Shown piece by piece: positions 1-9,065 of a stretch of DNA of 64,000 nucleotides. The notes below the pieces were generated by a model. It did not search any database, was not told the DNA's origin, and saw nothing but the letters and a program-made list of their open reading frames with translations. The stretch covers positions 334,415-398,414 of the forward strand of contig UBMP01000020.1 of the NCBI GenBank assembly GCA_900466575.1, written 5' to 3'. Source of the stretch: Hyphomicrobiales bacterium (GTDB lineage: Bacteria; Pseudomonadota; Alphaproteobacteria; Rhizobiales; Rhizobiaceae). The stretch's first letter is position 1, and every line of letters begins with the position of its first letter. The translations under genes and the position numbers were made by a program.

Positions 1-589
1 AGCGCCATGCCTCCTTGAGCGTACCAACGTTCGTAGCGTTGATTTGCTCCAGCGGCGAGTAACGCTGCCCGAATTCGTTCCGCCCATAATCCGGCCAGTC
101 CCCCGCCCGGATCGCGTCGCCAAGATCTGGCGTCTGAGCCAGGACCTCGGTTGGCAGGCTGCCGCCGACATCGTGAGGGTCATTGAACATGGAGATGACG
201 GCGACGACGATGGCGATGGCCACACTGGCCACGAGCGGAACGGTATGCTTGCGGGCGGGCAATTCTGCCAGTCTATCGTCCAGCCGGCGGGTCACCCATG
301 GCATGCAGAGCCAAAGCCCGAGAAGGATGATAATGCCGCCGCGGGGCATGAGTGCCCACCAGTCGAAGCCGGCTTCCCACAGCGCCCATAACAGCGCCGC
401 GAGGACAAACACAGCATAGATCCAGAGCGCAACGGCTCGACGCCGCCAGAGGAAGAATGCCGTCAACAGGAACATGATGCCGGAAAAGGCATAGAACCAG
501 CTTCCACCGAGAAGGAGCAGCCAAACGCCACCTCCGCCGATGATGAGTCCAATGATTGCCAGCAGAAGGGATGTCACGGTCGTGAGCAT
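1..589 (-). CDS. gcd: Membrane-bound PQQ-dependent glucose dehydrogenase, N-terminal part
   Basis: This is the first ~196 residues of a quinoprotein glucose dehydrogenase; the gene runs off the left edge. About five hydrophobic segments come first (residues ~1-125, beginning MLTTVTSLLLAIIGLIIG), as in the membrane anchor of Gcd. The start of the periplasmic PQQ domain follows, with the recognisable stretch DWPDYGRNEFGQRYSPLEQI. The family oxidises aldoses such as glucose to the lactone in the periplasm and passes electrons to ubiquinone. The ATG at 589 lies 2 bases after the stop of the small membrane protein upstream, so the two are probably co-transcribed. The catalytic domain is outside the window, so integrity cannot be judged. 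Confidence 0.85.
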   Translation of the reverse strand, partial: MLTTVTSLLLAIIGLIIGGGGVWLLLLGGSWFYAFSGIMFLLTAFFLWRRRAVALWIYAVFVLAALLWALWEAGFDWWALMPRGGIIILLGLWLCMPWVTRRLDDRLAELPARKHTVPLVASVAIAIVVAVISMFNDPHDVGGSLPTEVLAQTPDLGDAIRAGDWPDYGRNEFGQRYSPLEQINATNVGTLKEAWR

Positions 590-591
590 GG

Positions 592-732
592 TCAACCTTG
601 CCCCTGATCTATCGCATGGGGAGTAGCGGGCTCCTTGGCAGGTTGGTTCACCGATCCACTGGTAGCGAAATATAGGATGGCGGCGCCGATGACGATGATG
701 GCGGCTACAGCCCACAACAGCCTGTTGTCCAT
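592..732 (-). CDS. Small single-pass membrane protein (46 aa), unknown function
   Basis: A 46-residue peptide beginning MDNRLLWAVAAIIVIGAAIL. It has one hydrophobic segment at about residues 5-24 and a short polar tail rich in Pro, Ala and Gln. The open frame extends further upstream, but the ATG at 732 is preferred because GGGAG sits 6 bases before it. The gene ends 2 bases before the glucose dehydrogenase start, so it is probably the first gene of that transcript. It could be an assembly or stability partner of the dehydrogenase (inference). No family was recognised. Confidence 0.6.
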   Translation of the reverse strand: MDNRLLWAVAAIIVIGAAILYFATSGSVNQPAKEPATPHAIDQGQG

Positions 733-939
733 GGGGTACTCCCGAAAATCTTTCGGTGAAACATCCTGTGAGCGCAAATGTTCCCCTGTGTTGTGAACGT
801 GGATCGAATGCCTGTGTACGCCATGGGTGAAACTGCGGCCACGAGGGCAGGTTCGCGAGAGGTTTCCGGCGGATGCGTTCCAGATCTGCACAGCTCTCCC
901 TCTCAATTTCCATTGGAATCAGAGCGGCGAAAATTTCTC

Positions 940-986
940 TTGACTCTATTTGGATCGTTCCATATCCATATTGGAACGATCCAAAT
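940..986 (+). promoter_or_regulatory. Promoter with paired LacI-type operators before the 15-gene operon
   Basis: A perfect 15-bp inverted repeat is formed by ATTTGGATCGTTCCA (948-962) and TGGAACGATCCAAAT (972-986), 9 bp apart. Each arm is itself close to a palindrome with a central CG (956-957 and 977-978), the usual form of LacI-family operators. The two centres are 21 bp apart, about two helical turns. A TTGACT at 940-945, with TATCCA at 963-968 after 17 bp, is a plausible sigma-70 promoter overlapped by the operators, which fits repression. The natural candidate ligand is the LacI-family protein encoded in the same operon at 15541-16554. Confidence 0.6.
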
Positions 987-1009
987 AAGAAGCATTTCGG
1001 GAGGAAAGC

Positions 1010-2014
1010 ATGCGTTGGGCCCTGGTGGGCGCGAGCACGATCGCGTCTCAACATATGATCCGGGCGATCCGCGCTCAAGGTGGCAGCGCGATTGCGCGTG
1101 TGGTCAGCGGCTCCCGCGACCGCGCCGAGGCTTATGCCCGCGAGCATGGCATTCCCGCCTTCGGCGCCGATCTGAACGAGGCTCTGGCCGATCCCGCCAT
1201 CGATGCCGTCTATATTTCCACGACGAATGAGAAGCATCTTCTGCAGGCGCTCGCCGCCATTGCCGCAGGCAAGCATGTGCTCTGCGAAAAGCCGCTGGCG
1301 ATGACGGTTCCCGATGCCGCCGCCATGGTGCGTGCGGCCGACGAGGCGGGCGTGACCTTTGCCACCAACCATCATCTGCGCTGCTCCGGCAGCCACCGCG
1401 CCGTCCGCGCGCTGATCCGCGACGGTCGCGTCGGCAAGGTTCTGTCGGTGCGCGTCTTCCATGCGGTGCATCTGCCGGAAAACCTGCAGGGCTGGCGCAT
1501 CAATTCGGCAGCCGAAGGCGGCGGGGTCATTCCGGATATCACCGTGCACGATGCCGATGTCGTCCGCTTCCTGCTGAACGAGGACCCGGTCTCGGTCGTC
1601 GCCCAGGCTACGAGTTCCGGCATGGGGCAGGGCGTCGAGGATTCCGCCATGTCGGTCTGGGCGATGCCCTCCGGCGCCATGGTGATGAGCCATGAGAGCT
1701 TCACGCATCCTTTCGCCGGCAGCGGTCTCGAAGTCCACGGCACGCAGGGCTCGATCTTCGCGCGCGGCGTGATGACCCAGAAGCCGGTCGGCGAGATCGA
1801 ACTGGTGGATGCTAGCGGCCGCCACGCGATTCCCTTCGATGCGCATGATCTCTACATCACCGGCGTCGCGGAATTCGAAGCCGCCGTCCGTGGCGAGGGC
1901 CAGCCGGCCGCGACCGGGATCGATGGCGTCAAGTCGCTGGCCGTGGCTACCGCCGTGCGCGAGGCCGCCGAAACCGGGGCGCGCGTGACAATCAATTATG
2001 GAGGCATGAAGTGA
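1010..2014 (+). CDS. Gfo/Idh/MocA family NAD(P)-dependent oxidoreductase
   Basis: A 334-aa cytosolic dehydrogenase of the sugar/inositol dehydrogenase family. The N-terminal Rossmann fold begins MRWALVGASTIA. The family EKP motif is at residues 93-95 (CEKPLAMT), and the catalytic-region motif GGGVIPDITVHDADVV (~170-185) carries the expected Asp and His. Members oxidise or reduce sugars, inositols or keto-sugars. It is the first gene of the operon, with GGGAGGA 5 bases before the ATG. Its stop overlaps the GTG start of the CoA-transferase. The substrate cannot be assigned; GMC oxidoreductases in the operon suggest a carbohydrate or polyol derivative. Confidence 0.88.
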   Translation: MRWALVGASTIASQHMIRAIRAQGGSAIARVVSGSRDRAEAYAREHGIPAFGADLNEALADPAIDAVYISTTNEKHLLQALAAIAAGKHVLCEKPLAMTVPDAAAMVRAADEAGVTFATNHHLRCSGSHRAVRALIRDGRVGKVLSVRVFHAVHLPENLQGWRINSAAEGGGVIPDITVHDADVVRFLLNEDPVSVVAQATSSGMGQGVEDSAMSVWAMPSGAMVMSHESFTHPFAGSGLEVHGTQGSIFARGVMTQKPVGEIELVDASGRHAIPFDAHDLYITGVAEFEAAVRGEGQPAATGIDGVKSLAVATAVREAAETGARVTINYGGMK

Positions 2015-3582
2015 ACAAGGTCGTCAGCGCGGCGGAAGCCGTGGCGCGCATTCCCGATGGCGCGGTGGTCACTGTCTCCTCCTCTTCCGCCCTCGGCTGT
2101 CCGGACCTGGTGCTGAAGGCGCTGGGCGAACGCTTCGATGCGGAAGGCCATCCGCGCGGGCTGACCACGCTGCATCCCATCGCCGCCGGCGACATGTATG
2201 GCGTCAAGGGCATGGACCATATCGCCAAGGACGGGCTGCTGACGCGCGTGCTCGCCGGCTCCTACCCCTCCGGTCCGTCGAACCTGCCGATGCCGGAAAT
2301 CTGGAAGATGATCGTCGAGGATCGGGTTGCCGCCTATAACGTGCCCTCCGGCGTCATGTTCGACATGCATCGCGAAGCCGCAGCCCGCCGCCCCGGCGTG
2401 CTGACCCGCGTCGGTCTCGAAACCTTCGTCGACCCCATCCGCGAAGGCTGCGCGATGAATGCGAAGGGCGCGGCCGAGCCCATCGTGTCGCGCGTGGAAT
2501 TCGGCGGCGAGACCTGGCTGCATTTCCCCAATATCGTGCCCAATGTCTGCATCCTGCGCGCCACCACGGCGGATGAGCGCGGCAACCTGACCTACGAGCA
2601 CGAGGGCGCCTATCTCGGCGGGCTGGAACAGGCGATCACCGTGCGCAACCATGGCGGTCTCGTGATTGCGCAGGTCAGCCGCACCACGGCGGCGGGGAGC
2701 CTCCGCCCGCATGACGTGCGCGTGCCCGGCCATCTCGTCGATCTCGTCGTTGTCGATCCGCATCAGAAACAGACGTGCGAGACGCCCTACGATCCGGCGA
2801 TTTCCGGCCAGATCATGCGGCCGTGGTCGAGCTTCAAGCTGGCCGAACACGGCGTGGAAAAGGTCATCGCGCGCCGCGCGGCCATGGAACTAAAAGGCGG
2901 CATGACGGCTAATCTCGGCTTTGGCATCAGCGCGCAGGTGCCGCGTATCCTGCTCGAAGAGGGCCATCCGGACGCCGTGACGTGGGCGATCGAGCAGGGT
3001 GCCGTCGGCGGCATGCCGCTCACCGATTTCGCCTTCGGCTGCGCCTCCAATGCGGATGCCTATGTGCCGTCGCCGCAGCAGTTCATCTATTTTCAGGGCG
3101 CGGGCTTCGATGTCTCGTTCCTCTCCTTCCTCGAGGTGGATATCGAGGGCAATGTGAATGTCTCCAAGCTCGGCAAGAAGCCATATCTGACGGCCGGCTG
3201 CGGCGGGTTTGTCGATATCACGGCGCATGCCAAGAAGATCGTCTTCTCCGGCTGGTTCGAGGCGGGCGCGGAGATTGCCCTGAGCGACAGCGGCATCCGC
3301 GTCGCAAAGCCCGGCAAGTTTACCAAGATGGTCAAACGCGTCGAGCATGTGACCTTCTCCGGCAACCGCGCCCGCGCGCAGGGGCAGGACGTGCTCTATA
3401 TCACCGAGCGCTGCGTCATGCGGCTGGGCGATGTCGGGCTGGTCGCGACCGAGATCATGCCGGGCATCGATGCTCAGGCCGATATCGTCGGCGCGTCGCA
3501 GGGCCGGGTGCGCGTCGCCGAAAATGCCACGACCATGCCGGCAAGCCTCTTTGGCGCAGAGCCCATGGGGTGGACGCCATGA
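2011..3582 (+). CDS. Family I CoA-transferase, fused alpha-beta (propionate CoA-transferase/YdiF type)
   Basis: A 523-aa single-chain CoA-transferase that would move CoA from an acyl-CoA donor to a carboxylate. Both halves of the usual two-subunit enzyme are present. The C-terminal half carries the nucleophile region AIEQGAVGG, with Glu at residue 328 as the predicted covalent CoA carrier. The start is a GTG at 2011 with GGAGG 6 bases upstream, overlapping the previous stop by 4 bp. Followed by an enoyl-CoA hydratase through an ATGA overlap, it implies that a pathway intermediate is an acid handled as a CoA thioester. The acid is unknown. Confidence 0.87.
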   Translation: MNKVVSAAEAVARIPDGAVVTVSSSSALGCPDLVLKALGERFDAEGHPRGLTTLHPIAAGDMYGVKGMDHIAKDGLLTRVLAGSYPSGPSNLPMPEIWKMIVEDRVAAYNVPSGVMFDMHREAAARRPGVLTRVGLETFVDPIREGCAMNAKGAAEPIVSRVEFGGETWLHFPNIVPNVCILRATTADERGNLTYEHEGAYLGGLEQAITVRNHGGLVIAQVSRTTAAGSLRPHDVRVPGHLVDLVVVDPHQKQTCETPYDPAISGQIMRPWSSFKLAEHGVEKVIARRAAMELKGGMTANLGFGISAQVPRILLEEGHPDAVTWAIEQGAVGGMPLTDFAFGCASNADAYVPSPQQFIYFQGAGFDVSFLSFLEVDIEGNVNVSKLGKKPYLTAGCGGFVDITAHAKKIVFSGWFEAGAEIALSDSGIRVAKPGKFTKMVKRVEHVTFSGNRARAQGQDVLYITERCVMRLGDVGLVATEIMPGIDAQADIVGASQGRVRVAENATTMPASLFGAEPMGWTP

Positions 3583-4346
3583 GCGACGTGCATCTCGACA
3601 TTCGCGGCCGCATCGCCGAAATCCAGCTCGACAATCCGGCGAAGCTCAATGCCTTCACGGTCGACATGCTGGCGCGGCTTGCCGCCCATTTGGACACGAT
3701 CGAGCGCGACACGCAGATCGCCTGCATTCTCGTCACCGCCGAGGGTGAGAAGGCCTTCTGCTCGGGCGCGGATATCAATGGCTGGGGCGACCTGACGCCT
3801 GCCGAATTCGCCCGCCACTGGGTGCGCGGCGGCCACCGCATCTTCGACCGGCTGGCGCGGCTCTCCAAGCCGACCATTGCCGTGCTCAACGGTCACGCCT
3901 TTGGCGGCGGGCTGGAATTGGCGGCGGCCTGCGACCTCCGGGTCATGACGCCCCGCGCGACGATAGCGTTGCCTGAGGCTGCCGTCGGCATCGTGCCCGG
4001 CTGGTCGGGCACGCAGCGGCTGGCGCGGTTGCTGCCCGAACCGGTGCTGAAGGAAATGGCTTTGTTCGGCCGCCGCATCAGCGCCGAGCGGGCGCTGCAA
4101 TTCGGCTTCGCGGCCGAGGTGGGCGAGGATGTTCGCGGGCTGGCCGAAGCCATCGCCGCGCGCGTCACCGAGCTTTCGCCGCGCGCCGTCGAGATCGCCA
4201 AGTCCATGATCCACGCGGCGAAAAACGAAGACGCCGGCGCGATGATCGAAGCCCTGGGCAGCGCCGCCATCTCCGCCAGCGACGACCGCAATGAAGGCGT
4301 TGCCGCCTTCAGGGAAAAGCGCAAACCCACATTTTCCGGACAATGA
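3579..4346 (+). CDS. Enoyl-CoA hydratase/isomerase (crotonase) family protein
   Basis: A 255-aa crotonase. The oxyanion-hole motif CSGADI is at ~61-66. Both acidic residues of hydratases are present: Glu113 in FGGGLELAAACD and Glu133 in LPEAAVGIVPG, 20 residues apart as in authentic hydratases. The open frame extends 600 bp upstream inside the CoA-transferase, but the ATG at 3579 forms the ATGA overlap typical of this operon and gives a normal-length protein. The likely role is hydration of an enoyl-CoA made from the acid activated by the preceding CoA-transferase. A carnitinyl-CoA dehydratase-like reaction is an alternative. Confidence 0.88.
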   Translation: MSDVHLDIRGRIAEIQLDNPAKLNAFTVDMLARLAAHLDTIERDTQIACILVTAEGEKAFCSGADINGWGDLTPAEFARHWVRGGHRIFDRLARLSKPTIAVLNGHAFGGGLELAAACDLRVMTPRATIALPEAAVGIVPGWSGTQRLARLLPEPVLKEMALFGRRISAERALQFGFAAEVGEDVRGLAEAIAARVTELSPRAVEIAKSMIHAAKNEDAGAMIEALGSAAISASDDRNEGVAAFREKRKPTFSGQ

Positions 4347-5872
4347 CCATGAATGACCTGACCATCATCACCACCGCCAGCATCGCGCTTCCGGAAAGCC
4401 CGTTCGCAGGCCGCCATTTCATCGACGGCGCCTGGTGCGACAGCACCGATGGTGAAACCTTCGAGCGCGCCTCGCCCTCGCATGGTGTCGTCGTCAGCCG
4501 CTCGGCCAAGGGCGGCCGCGCCGATGCGGAGCGCGCCATTGCCGCCGCCCGCAAGGCCTTCGACGCCGGCATCTGGAGCCGCCTTTCGGGCAAGGAGCGG
4601 GCGACCGTGCTCCTCAAGGTCGCCGATCTGATCGAGGCTAATGTCGAGCGGATGGCGATCCTCGAAACGCTGGAAAGCGGCAAGCCGATCACCCAGGCGC
4701 GCGGCGAGGTTTCGGGTGCTGCCGATCTCTGGCGCTATGCCGCGTCACTTGCTCGCACGCTGCATGGCGACAGCCACAATTCGCTCGGGCAGGACATGCT
4801 CGGCGTGGTTCTGAAGGAGCCGATCGGCGTCGTCTCGATCATCACGCCGTGGAATTTCCCCTTCTGGATTCTCAGCCAGAAGCTGCCCTTCGCGCTCGCC
4901 GCCGGCTGCACCTGCGTCGTCAAGCCGTCCGAAATGACGCCTTCGACGACCGTCATGTTGGCCGATCTTCTCGTCGAGGTGGGCCTGCCCGCCGGCGTCG
5001 TCAATATCGTCCTCGGCTTCGGCCAGCCGGTCGGGCAGGTGATGGCGGAGCACGCGGATGTCGACATGGTGACCTTCACCGGCTCGACCGCAGTCGGGAA
5101 GGCGATCATGGCAGCCGCGTCGGGCACGCTGAAGAAGGTGGCGCTGGAGCTGGGTGGCAAGAACCCGCAGGTGATTTTCCCCGATGCCGATCTCGACTCC
5201 GCTGCCGATGCAGTGACCTTCGGCGTCTATTTCAATGCCGGCGAATGCTGCAATTCCGGCAGCCGCGTCATCGTGCATGAAGACATTGCCGAGGCTTTCG
5301 TCGCCCGCGTCGTCGCACTGTCGAAGAAGGTCGCTTTCGGCGATCCGCTCAATCCGGATACGCAGGTCGGCGCGATCATCTCGTCGGCGCATCAGGACAA
5401 GATCGACGGTTATGTGCGCGCCGCCGTCGCAGCAGGCGCAAAGGTTCAGCTCGGCGGCGCGACACTGCCGATCGCCGAGCTGCCCGGGCGTTTCTACCAG
5501 CCGACTGTTGTCACCGGCGTGACGTCCGACATGCCGATTGCCCGCGAGGAAGTCTTCGGCCCGGTTCTCTCCGTGCTGACATTCCGCACGCTCGAAGAGG
5601 CGATCGATCTCGTCAATGACGCATCCTATGGCCTCTCGGCGGGCGTCTGGAGCGAGAATGTCCATACCTGCCTCGAATTTTCCCGCCGCGTGCAGGCCGG
5701 AACCGTCTGGACCAATACCTGGATGGACGGTTTCCCCGAACTCACCTTCGGCGGGTTCAAGCAAAGCGGCCAGGGCCGCGAAATCGGGCCCTACGGCCTC
5801 GACGAATTCCTGGAAGTCAAAACCGTCGTCATGCGGGTCGGCCGGACACGGCCGAACTGGGTGAGGAGCTGA
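4343..5872 (+). CDS. NAD(P)-dependent aldehyde dehydrogenase (betaine-aldehyde dehydrogenase-like)
   Basis: A 509-aa ALDH-superfamily enzyme of normal length. Visible motifs in order are the cofactor-binding stretch TPWNFPFWIL, FTGSTAVGKA, the general-base region ELGGKNPQV, the nucleophile region NAGECCNSGS (second Cys, residue 303, aligns with the catalytic Cys) and EEVFGPVLSV. It oxidises an aldehyde to an acid. In this operon that may be the product of one of the two GMC oxidases or of aldol cleavage. ATG codons at 4343 and 4349 are both possible; 4343 gives the operon's usual ATGA overlap. The next gene follows after 54 bp. Confidence 0.9.
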   Translation: MTMNDLTIITTASIALPESPFAGRHFIDGAWCDSTDGETFERASPSHGVVVSRSAKGGRADAERAIAAARKAFDAGIWSRLSGKERATVLLKVADLIEANVERMAILETLESGKPITQARGEVSGAADLWRYAASLARTLHGDSHNSLGQDMLGVVLKEPIGVVSIITPWNFPFWILSQKLPFALAAGCTCVVKPSEMTPSTTVMLADLLVEVGLPAGVVNIVLGFGQPVGQVMAEHADVDMVTFTGSTAVGKAIMAAASGTLKKVALELGGKNPQVIFPDADLDSAADAVTFGVYFNAGECCNSGSRVIVHEDIAEAFVARVVALSKKVAFGDPLNPDTQVGAIISSAHQDKIDGYVRAAVAAGAKVQLGGATLPIAELPGRFYQPTVVTGVTSDMPIAREEVFGPVLSVLTFRTLEEAIDLVNDASYGLSAGVWSENVHTCLEFSRRVQAGTVWTNTWMDGFPELTFGGFKQSGQGREIGPYGLDEFLEVKTVVMRVGRTRPNWVRS

Positions 5873-5926
5873 CAAACCCTTTCAGGACGCATCAAGTCAC
5901 GCAACGCACCAATCAAGGAGGAGTAC

Positions 5927-7180
5927 ATGCGTAGCTTCATCAAGACGGCACTGGCCACCGCGGCCATGCTCGCAGCCACCACCACGCTTTCCCACGCAAC
6001 CGACGTCGAAGTCCTGCACTGGTGGACATCGGGCGGCGAGGCGGCAGCGCTCAACGTTCTCAAGGAAGACCTCAAGGCCAAGGGCATCGGCTGGGTCGAC
6101 ATGCCGGTGGCCGGCGGCGGCGGCGAAGCGGCCATGACCGCTCTGCGCGCCCGCGTCACGGCCGGCAACCCGCCGACCGCCGTGCAGATGCTGGGCTTCG
6201 ACATTCTCGACTGGGCCCAGCAGGGCGCACTCGGCAATCTCGACGGCGTTGCCTCCAAGGAAGGCTGGGACAAGGTCATTCCAGCAGCACTTCAGAAGTT
6301 CTCAAAGTATGACGGCCACTGGATCGCCGCTCCGGTCAACGTCCATTCGACCAACTGGATCTGGATCAGCAAGGCAGCGCTCGACAAGACCGGCCTGAAG
6401 GCCCCGGAAAACTGGGATCAGCTGATCGCCGTTCTCGACAAGATGAAGGCCGATGGCATCACGCCGCTGGCGCATGGCGGCCAGCCCTGGCAGGAAGCCA
6501 CGATCTTCGACGGCGTCGTGCTTTCCGAAGGCACGGATTTCTACAAGAAGGCCTTCATCGATCTCGACCCGGCGACGCTTAGCGGCGACAAGATGGCGGA
6601 TGCCTTCACGCGCCTGATGAAGCTGCGCACCTATGTGGACGACAACTTCTCCGGCCGCGACTGGAACCTGGCGTCTGCCATGGTCATCAACGGCAAGGCC
6701 GGCATGCAGATCATGGGCGACTGGGCCAAGGGCGAGTTCCTGAAGGCTGGCCAGAAGCCGGGCAAGGACTTCGTCTGCATCCGCTTCCCCGGCACGCAAG
6801 GCGCTGTCACCTTCAACTCCGACCAGTTCGCGATGTTCAACGTGAAGGGCGATGACAAGATCAAGGCGCAGATGGAAATGGCATCTTCCATCGAAAGCCC
6901 GAAGTTCCAGTCGGCCTTCAACGTGGTCAAGGGCTCGGTTCCGGCCCGCACGGACGTTCCGGATACCGCGTTTGACGATTGCGGCAAGAAGGGCATCAAG
7001 GATCTGGCAGAAGCCAGCTCCAAGGGCACGCTGTTCGGCTCCATGGCGCATGGCCATGCGGCGCCGGCTGCGGTGAAGAGCGCCGTCTATGACGTCGTCA
7101 CCAAGGCCTTCAACGGCGGCTTCAAGACCGGTGCGGAAGCTGCCAAGGCTCTTGCCGACGCGGTTGCTGCGGCCAAGTAA
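5927..7180 (+). CDS. Sugar ABC transporter, periplasmic substrate-binding protein (GtsA-like)
   Basis: A 417-aa family 1 extracellular solute-binding protein. The N-terminus is a Sec signal peptide of about 24 residues, with cleavage after LSHA. The mature start, [19 protein letters not shown], closely resembles glucose/mannose binding proteins of the GtsA type. AAGGAGGAG lies just before the ATG. It is followed by two permeases and an ATPase in the standard order. A glucose-like monosaccharide, or a derivative oxidised by this operon, is the expected ligand. The mature chain has two Cys (CIRF and DDCGKKG), which may form a disulfide. Confidence 0.92.
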   Translation: MRSFIKTALATAAMLAATTTLSHATDVEVLHWWTSGGEAAALNVLKEDLKAKGIGWVDMPVAGGGGEAAMTALRARVTAGNPPTAVQMLGFDILDWAQQGALGNLDGVASKEGWDKVIPAALQKFSKYDGHWIAAPVNVHSTNWIWISKAALDKTGLKAPENWDQLIAVLDKMKADGITPLAHGGQPWQEATIFDGVVLSEGTDFYKKAFIDLDPATLSGDKMADAFTRLMKLRTYVDDNFSGRDWNLASAMVINGKAGMQIMGDWAKGEFLKAGQKPGKDFVCIRFPGTQGAVTFNSDQFAMFNVKGDDKIKAQMEMASSIESPKFQSAFNVVKGSVPARTDVPDTAFDDCGKKGIKDLAEASSKGTLFGSMAHGHAAPAAVKSAVYDVVTKAFNGGFKTGAEAAKALADAVAAAK

Positions 7181-7196
7181 GCCTAGAACGTGAGGA

Positions 7197-7219
7197 GAGG
7201 GCGGCACGCTGCCGCCCTC
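7197..7219 (+). terminator. Strong stem-loop between binding-protein and permease genes
   Basis: GAGGGCGGC and GCCGCCCTC form a perfect 9-bp stem with a 5-nt loop, 17 bp after the binding-protein stop. There is no U-run, so it is more likely an attenuator or an mRNA 3'-end stabiliser that gives excess binding protein over permease. A separate 14-bp perfect palindrome, CCGGTTCGAACCGG, follows at 7248-7261 before the permease start. Confidence 0.55.
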
Positions 7220-7289
7220 CATCTCCGCCCGTTTCGCGCGGAGAATTCCGGTTCGAACCGGCAAAACGACATTCCATGGGAGACCCGAC

Positions 7290-8183
7290 ATGGCCAGCTC
7301 AGCAGAGGCCGATCTTCGCACGCGCATACAGGACTGGCTGCCCAAGATCGTGCTGGCGCCGTCCTTCGCCGTGACGCTGCTTTTCGTTTACGGCTTCATT
7401 CTCTTCACCGTCTTCCTGTCGTTCACCGGCTCCAAGATGCTGCCGAACTACACGCTCATTGGCTGGGAGAACTATCACAAGCTCTGGGCGCTGGAAAACT
7501 GGCACATCGCCATCGTCAATATCGGCATTTTTGCGAGCCTCTACATCATCATCTGCACGGTGCTCGGCCTGATGCTGGCGATCTTTCTCGACCAGAAGAT
7601 CCGGGGCGAGGGCGTGCTCAGGCCGATCTATCTCTACCCGATGGCGCTCTCCTTCATCGTCACCGGCACGGCATGGAAATGGTTCCTCGATCCGGGCATC
7701 GGGCTCGAACATGTCATGCATTTGTGGGGCTGGGAGAGCTTTTCCTTCACCTGGATCAAGGACAACAACATGGCGATCTACACGATCGTGATCGCTGCCG
7801 TCTGGCAGACCAGCGGTTTCGTCATGGCGATGTTCCTCGCCGGTCTTCGCGGCATCGACAACGAGATCCTGAAGGCCGCGCAGATCGATGGCGCGTCGAG
7901 CTTCCAGCTCTATCGCCGCATCGTCATTCCGATGCTGCGCCCGGCCTTCCTGTCGTCCTTCGTCATCCTCAGCCACCTCGCCATCAAGTCCTACGACCTC
8001 GTGATCGCGCTGACGGGCGGCGGACCGGGGCGGGCGACCGAAATGCCGGCGACCTTCATGTATTCCTACACATTCACCCGCAACCAGATGGGCATCGGGG
8101 CGGCCTCCGCCGTGATCATGCTGATGACGATTGCCGCCATCATGGTTCCCTATCTCTATGCCGAGCTGAAGGAGAAGCAATAA
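7290..8183 (+). CDS. Sugar ABC transporter permease 1 (MalF type)
   Basis: A 297-aa inner-membrane permease with about six hydrophobic segments. The cytoplasmic EAA loop, EILKAAQIDGASSFQLYRRI, is the site that contacts the ATPase. The conserved TGGGPGRATE follows it. The ATG at 7290 follows the intergenic hairpin. The stop codon shares one base with the start of the next gene (TAATG). It forms the transport channel together with the next permease, for the ligand of the upstream binding protein. Confidence 0.92.
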   Translation: MASSAEADLRTRIQDWLPKIVLAPSFAVTLLFVYGFILFTVFLSFTGSKMLPNYTLIGWENYHKLWALENWHIAIVNIGIFASLYIIICTVLGLMLAIFLDQKIRGEGVLRPIYLYPMALSFIVTGTAWKWFLDPGIGLEHVMHLWGWESFSFTWIKDNNMAIYTIVIAAVWQTSGFVMAMFLAGLRGIDNEILKAAQIDGASSFQLYRRIVIPMLRPAFLSSFVILSHLAIKSYDLVIALTGGGPGRATEMPATFMYSYTFTRNQMGIGAASAVIMLMTIAAIMVPYLYAELKEKQ

Positions 8184-9061
8184 TGTCCGCCGTCAGCCAG
8201 GATACCGCCGTCAACACCGGCCGGATCGCCCGCACCTTCATCTATCTCCTGCTCCTGCTTTTCGCGCTGTTCTACCTGCTGCCGCTCTATGTGATGGTGG
8301 TGAACTCGCTGAAGCCGCTGTCGGAAGTCACCGGCGGCAACATGATGGCGCTGCCGCAGACCTGGACGCTGGAGGCCTGGAAATCCGCCTGGTCGACCGC
8401 CCAGATCGGCGTGTCGCCCACCGGTCTCGAACCCTATTTCCTGAATTCCATCCTCATGGTCGTGCCGGCCGTGGCGATCTCGACCGTCATCGGCGCGCTG
8501 AACGGCTATGTGCTGACCAAATGGCGCTTCCGCTTCGACACGATCGTCTTCGGCCTGATGCTGTTTTCCTGCTTCATCCCGTTCCAGATCGTGCTGATCC
8601 CCATGGCCATGGTTCTCGGCAAGCTGGGGCTTGCCGGCACGGTTCCGGGTCTCGTGCTTGTCCATGTCGTCTACGGCATCGGCTTCACGACGCTCTATTA
8701 CCGCAACTACTATGCCACGTTCCCGACCGAACTGGTGCGGGCGGCGCAGATCGACGGGGCCGGCTTCTTCCGCATCTTCTGGCGCATTCTCCTGCCGATT
8801 TCCGGACCGATCACCGTCGTTTCCGTCATCTGGCAGTTCACCAATATCTGGAACGACTTCCTGTTCGGCGTCTCCTTCGGCGGCACCAGCCAGCCGATGA
8901 CGGCGGCGCTGAACAATCTCGTCCAGTCCTCCACGGGCGTGAAGGAATATAACGTTCATTTCGCGGGCGCGATCATCGCCGCCCTTCCCACTCTCTTCGT
9001 CTACATCGTCGCCGGGCGCTATTTCGTGCGCGGCCTGATGGCGGGCTCTGTCAAAGGATAA
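8183..9061 (+). CDS. Sugar ABC transporter permease 2 (MalG type)
   Basis: A 292-aa inner-membrane permease, MSAVSQDTAVNTGRIARTFI onward, with six predicted hydrophobic segments. Its EAA loop is ELVRAAQIDGAGFFRIFWRI. The open frame continues far upstream through the first permease. The ATG at 8183 is preferred because AAGGAGAAG precedes it, it overlaps the previous stop by one base, and MalG-type proteins have this length. It ends 4 bp before the ATPase gene. Confidence 0.92.
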   Translation: MSAVSQDTAVNTGRIARTFIYLLLLLFALFYLLPLYVMVVNSLKPLSEVTGGNMMALPQTWTLEAWKSAWSTAQIGVSPTGLEPYFLNSILMVVPAVAISTVIGALNGYVLTKWRFRFDTIVFGLMLFSCFIPFQIVLIPMAMVLGKLGLAGTVPGLVLVHVVYGIGFTTLYYRNYYATFPTELVRAAQIDGAGFFRIFWRILLPISGPITVVSVIWQFTNIWNDFLFGVSFGGTSQPMTAALNNLVQSSTGVKEYNVHFAGAIIAALPTLFVYIVAGRYFVRGLMAGSVKG

Positions 9062-9065
9062 GATC

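Noticed and set aside
7190..8182. N-terminal extension of the second sugar permease through the first permease gene
   Set aside because: The extension is an out-of-frame reading of the first permease; a ribosome site and TAATG overlap fix the start at 8183.
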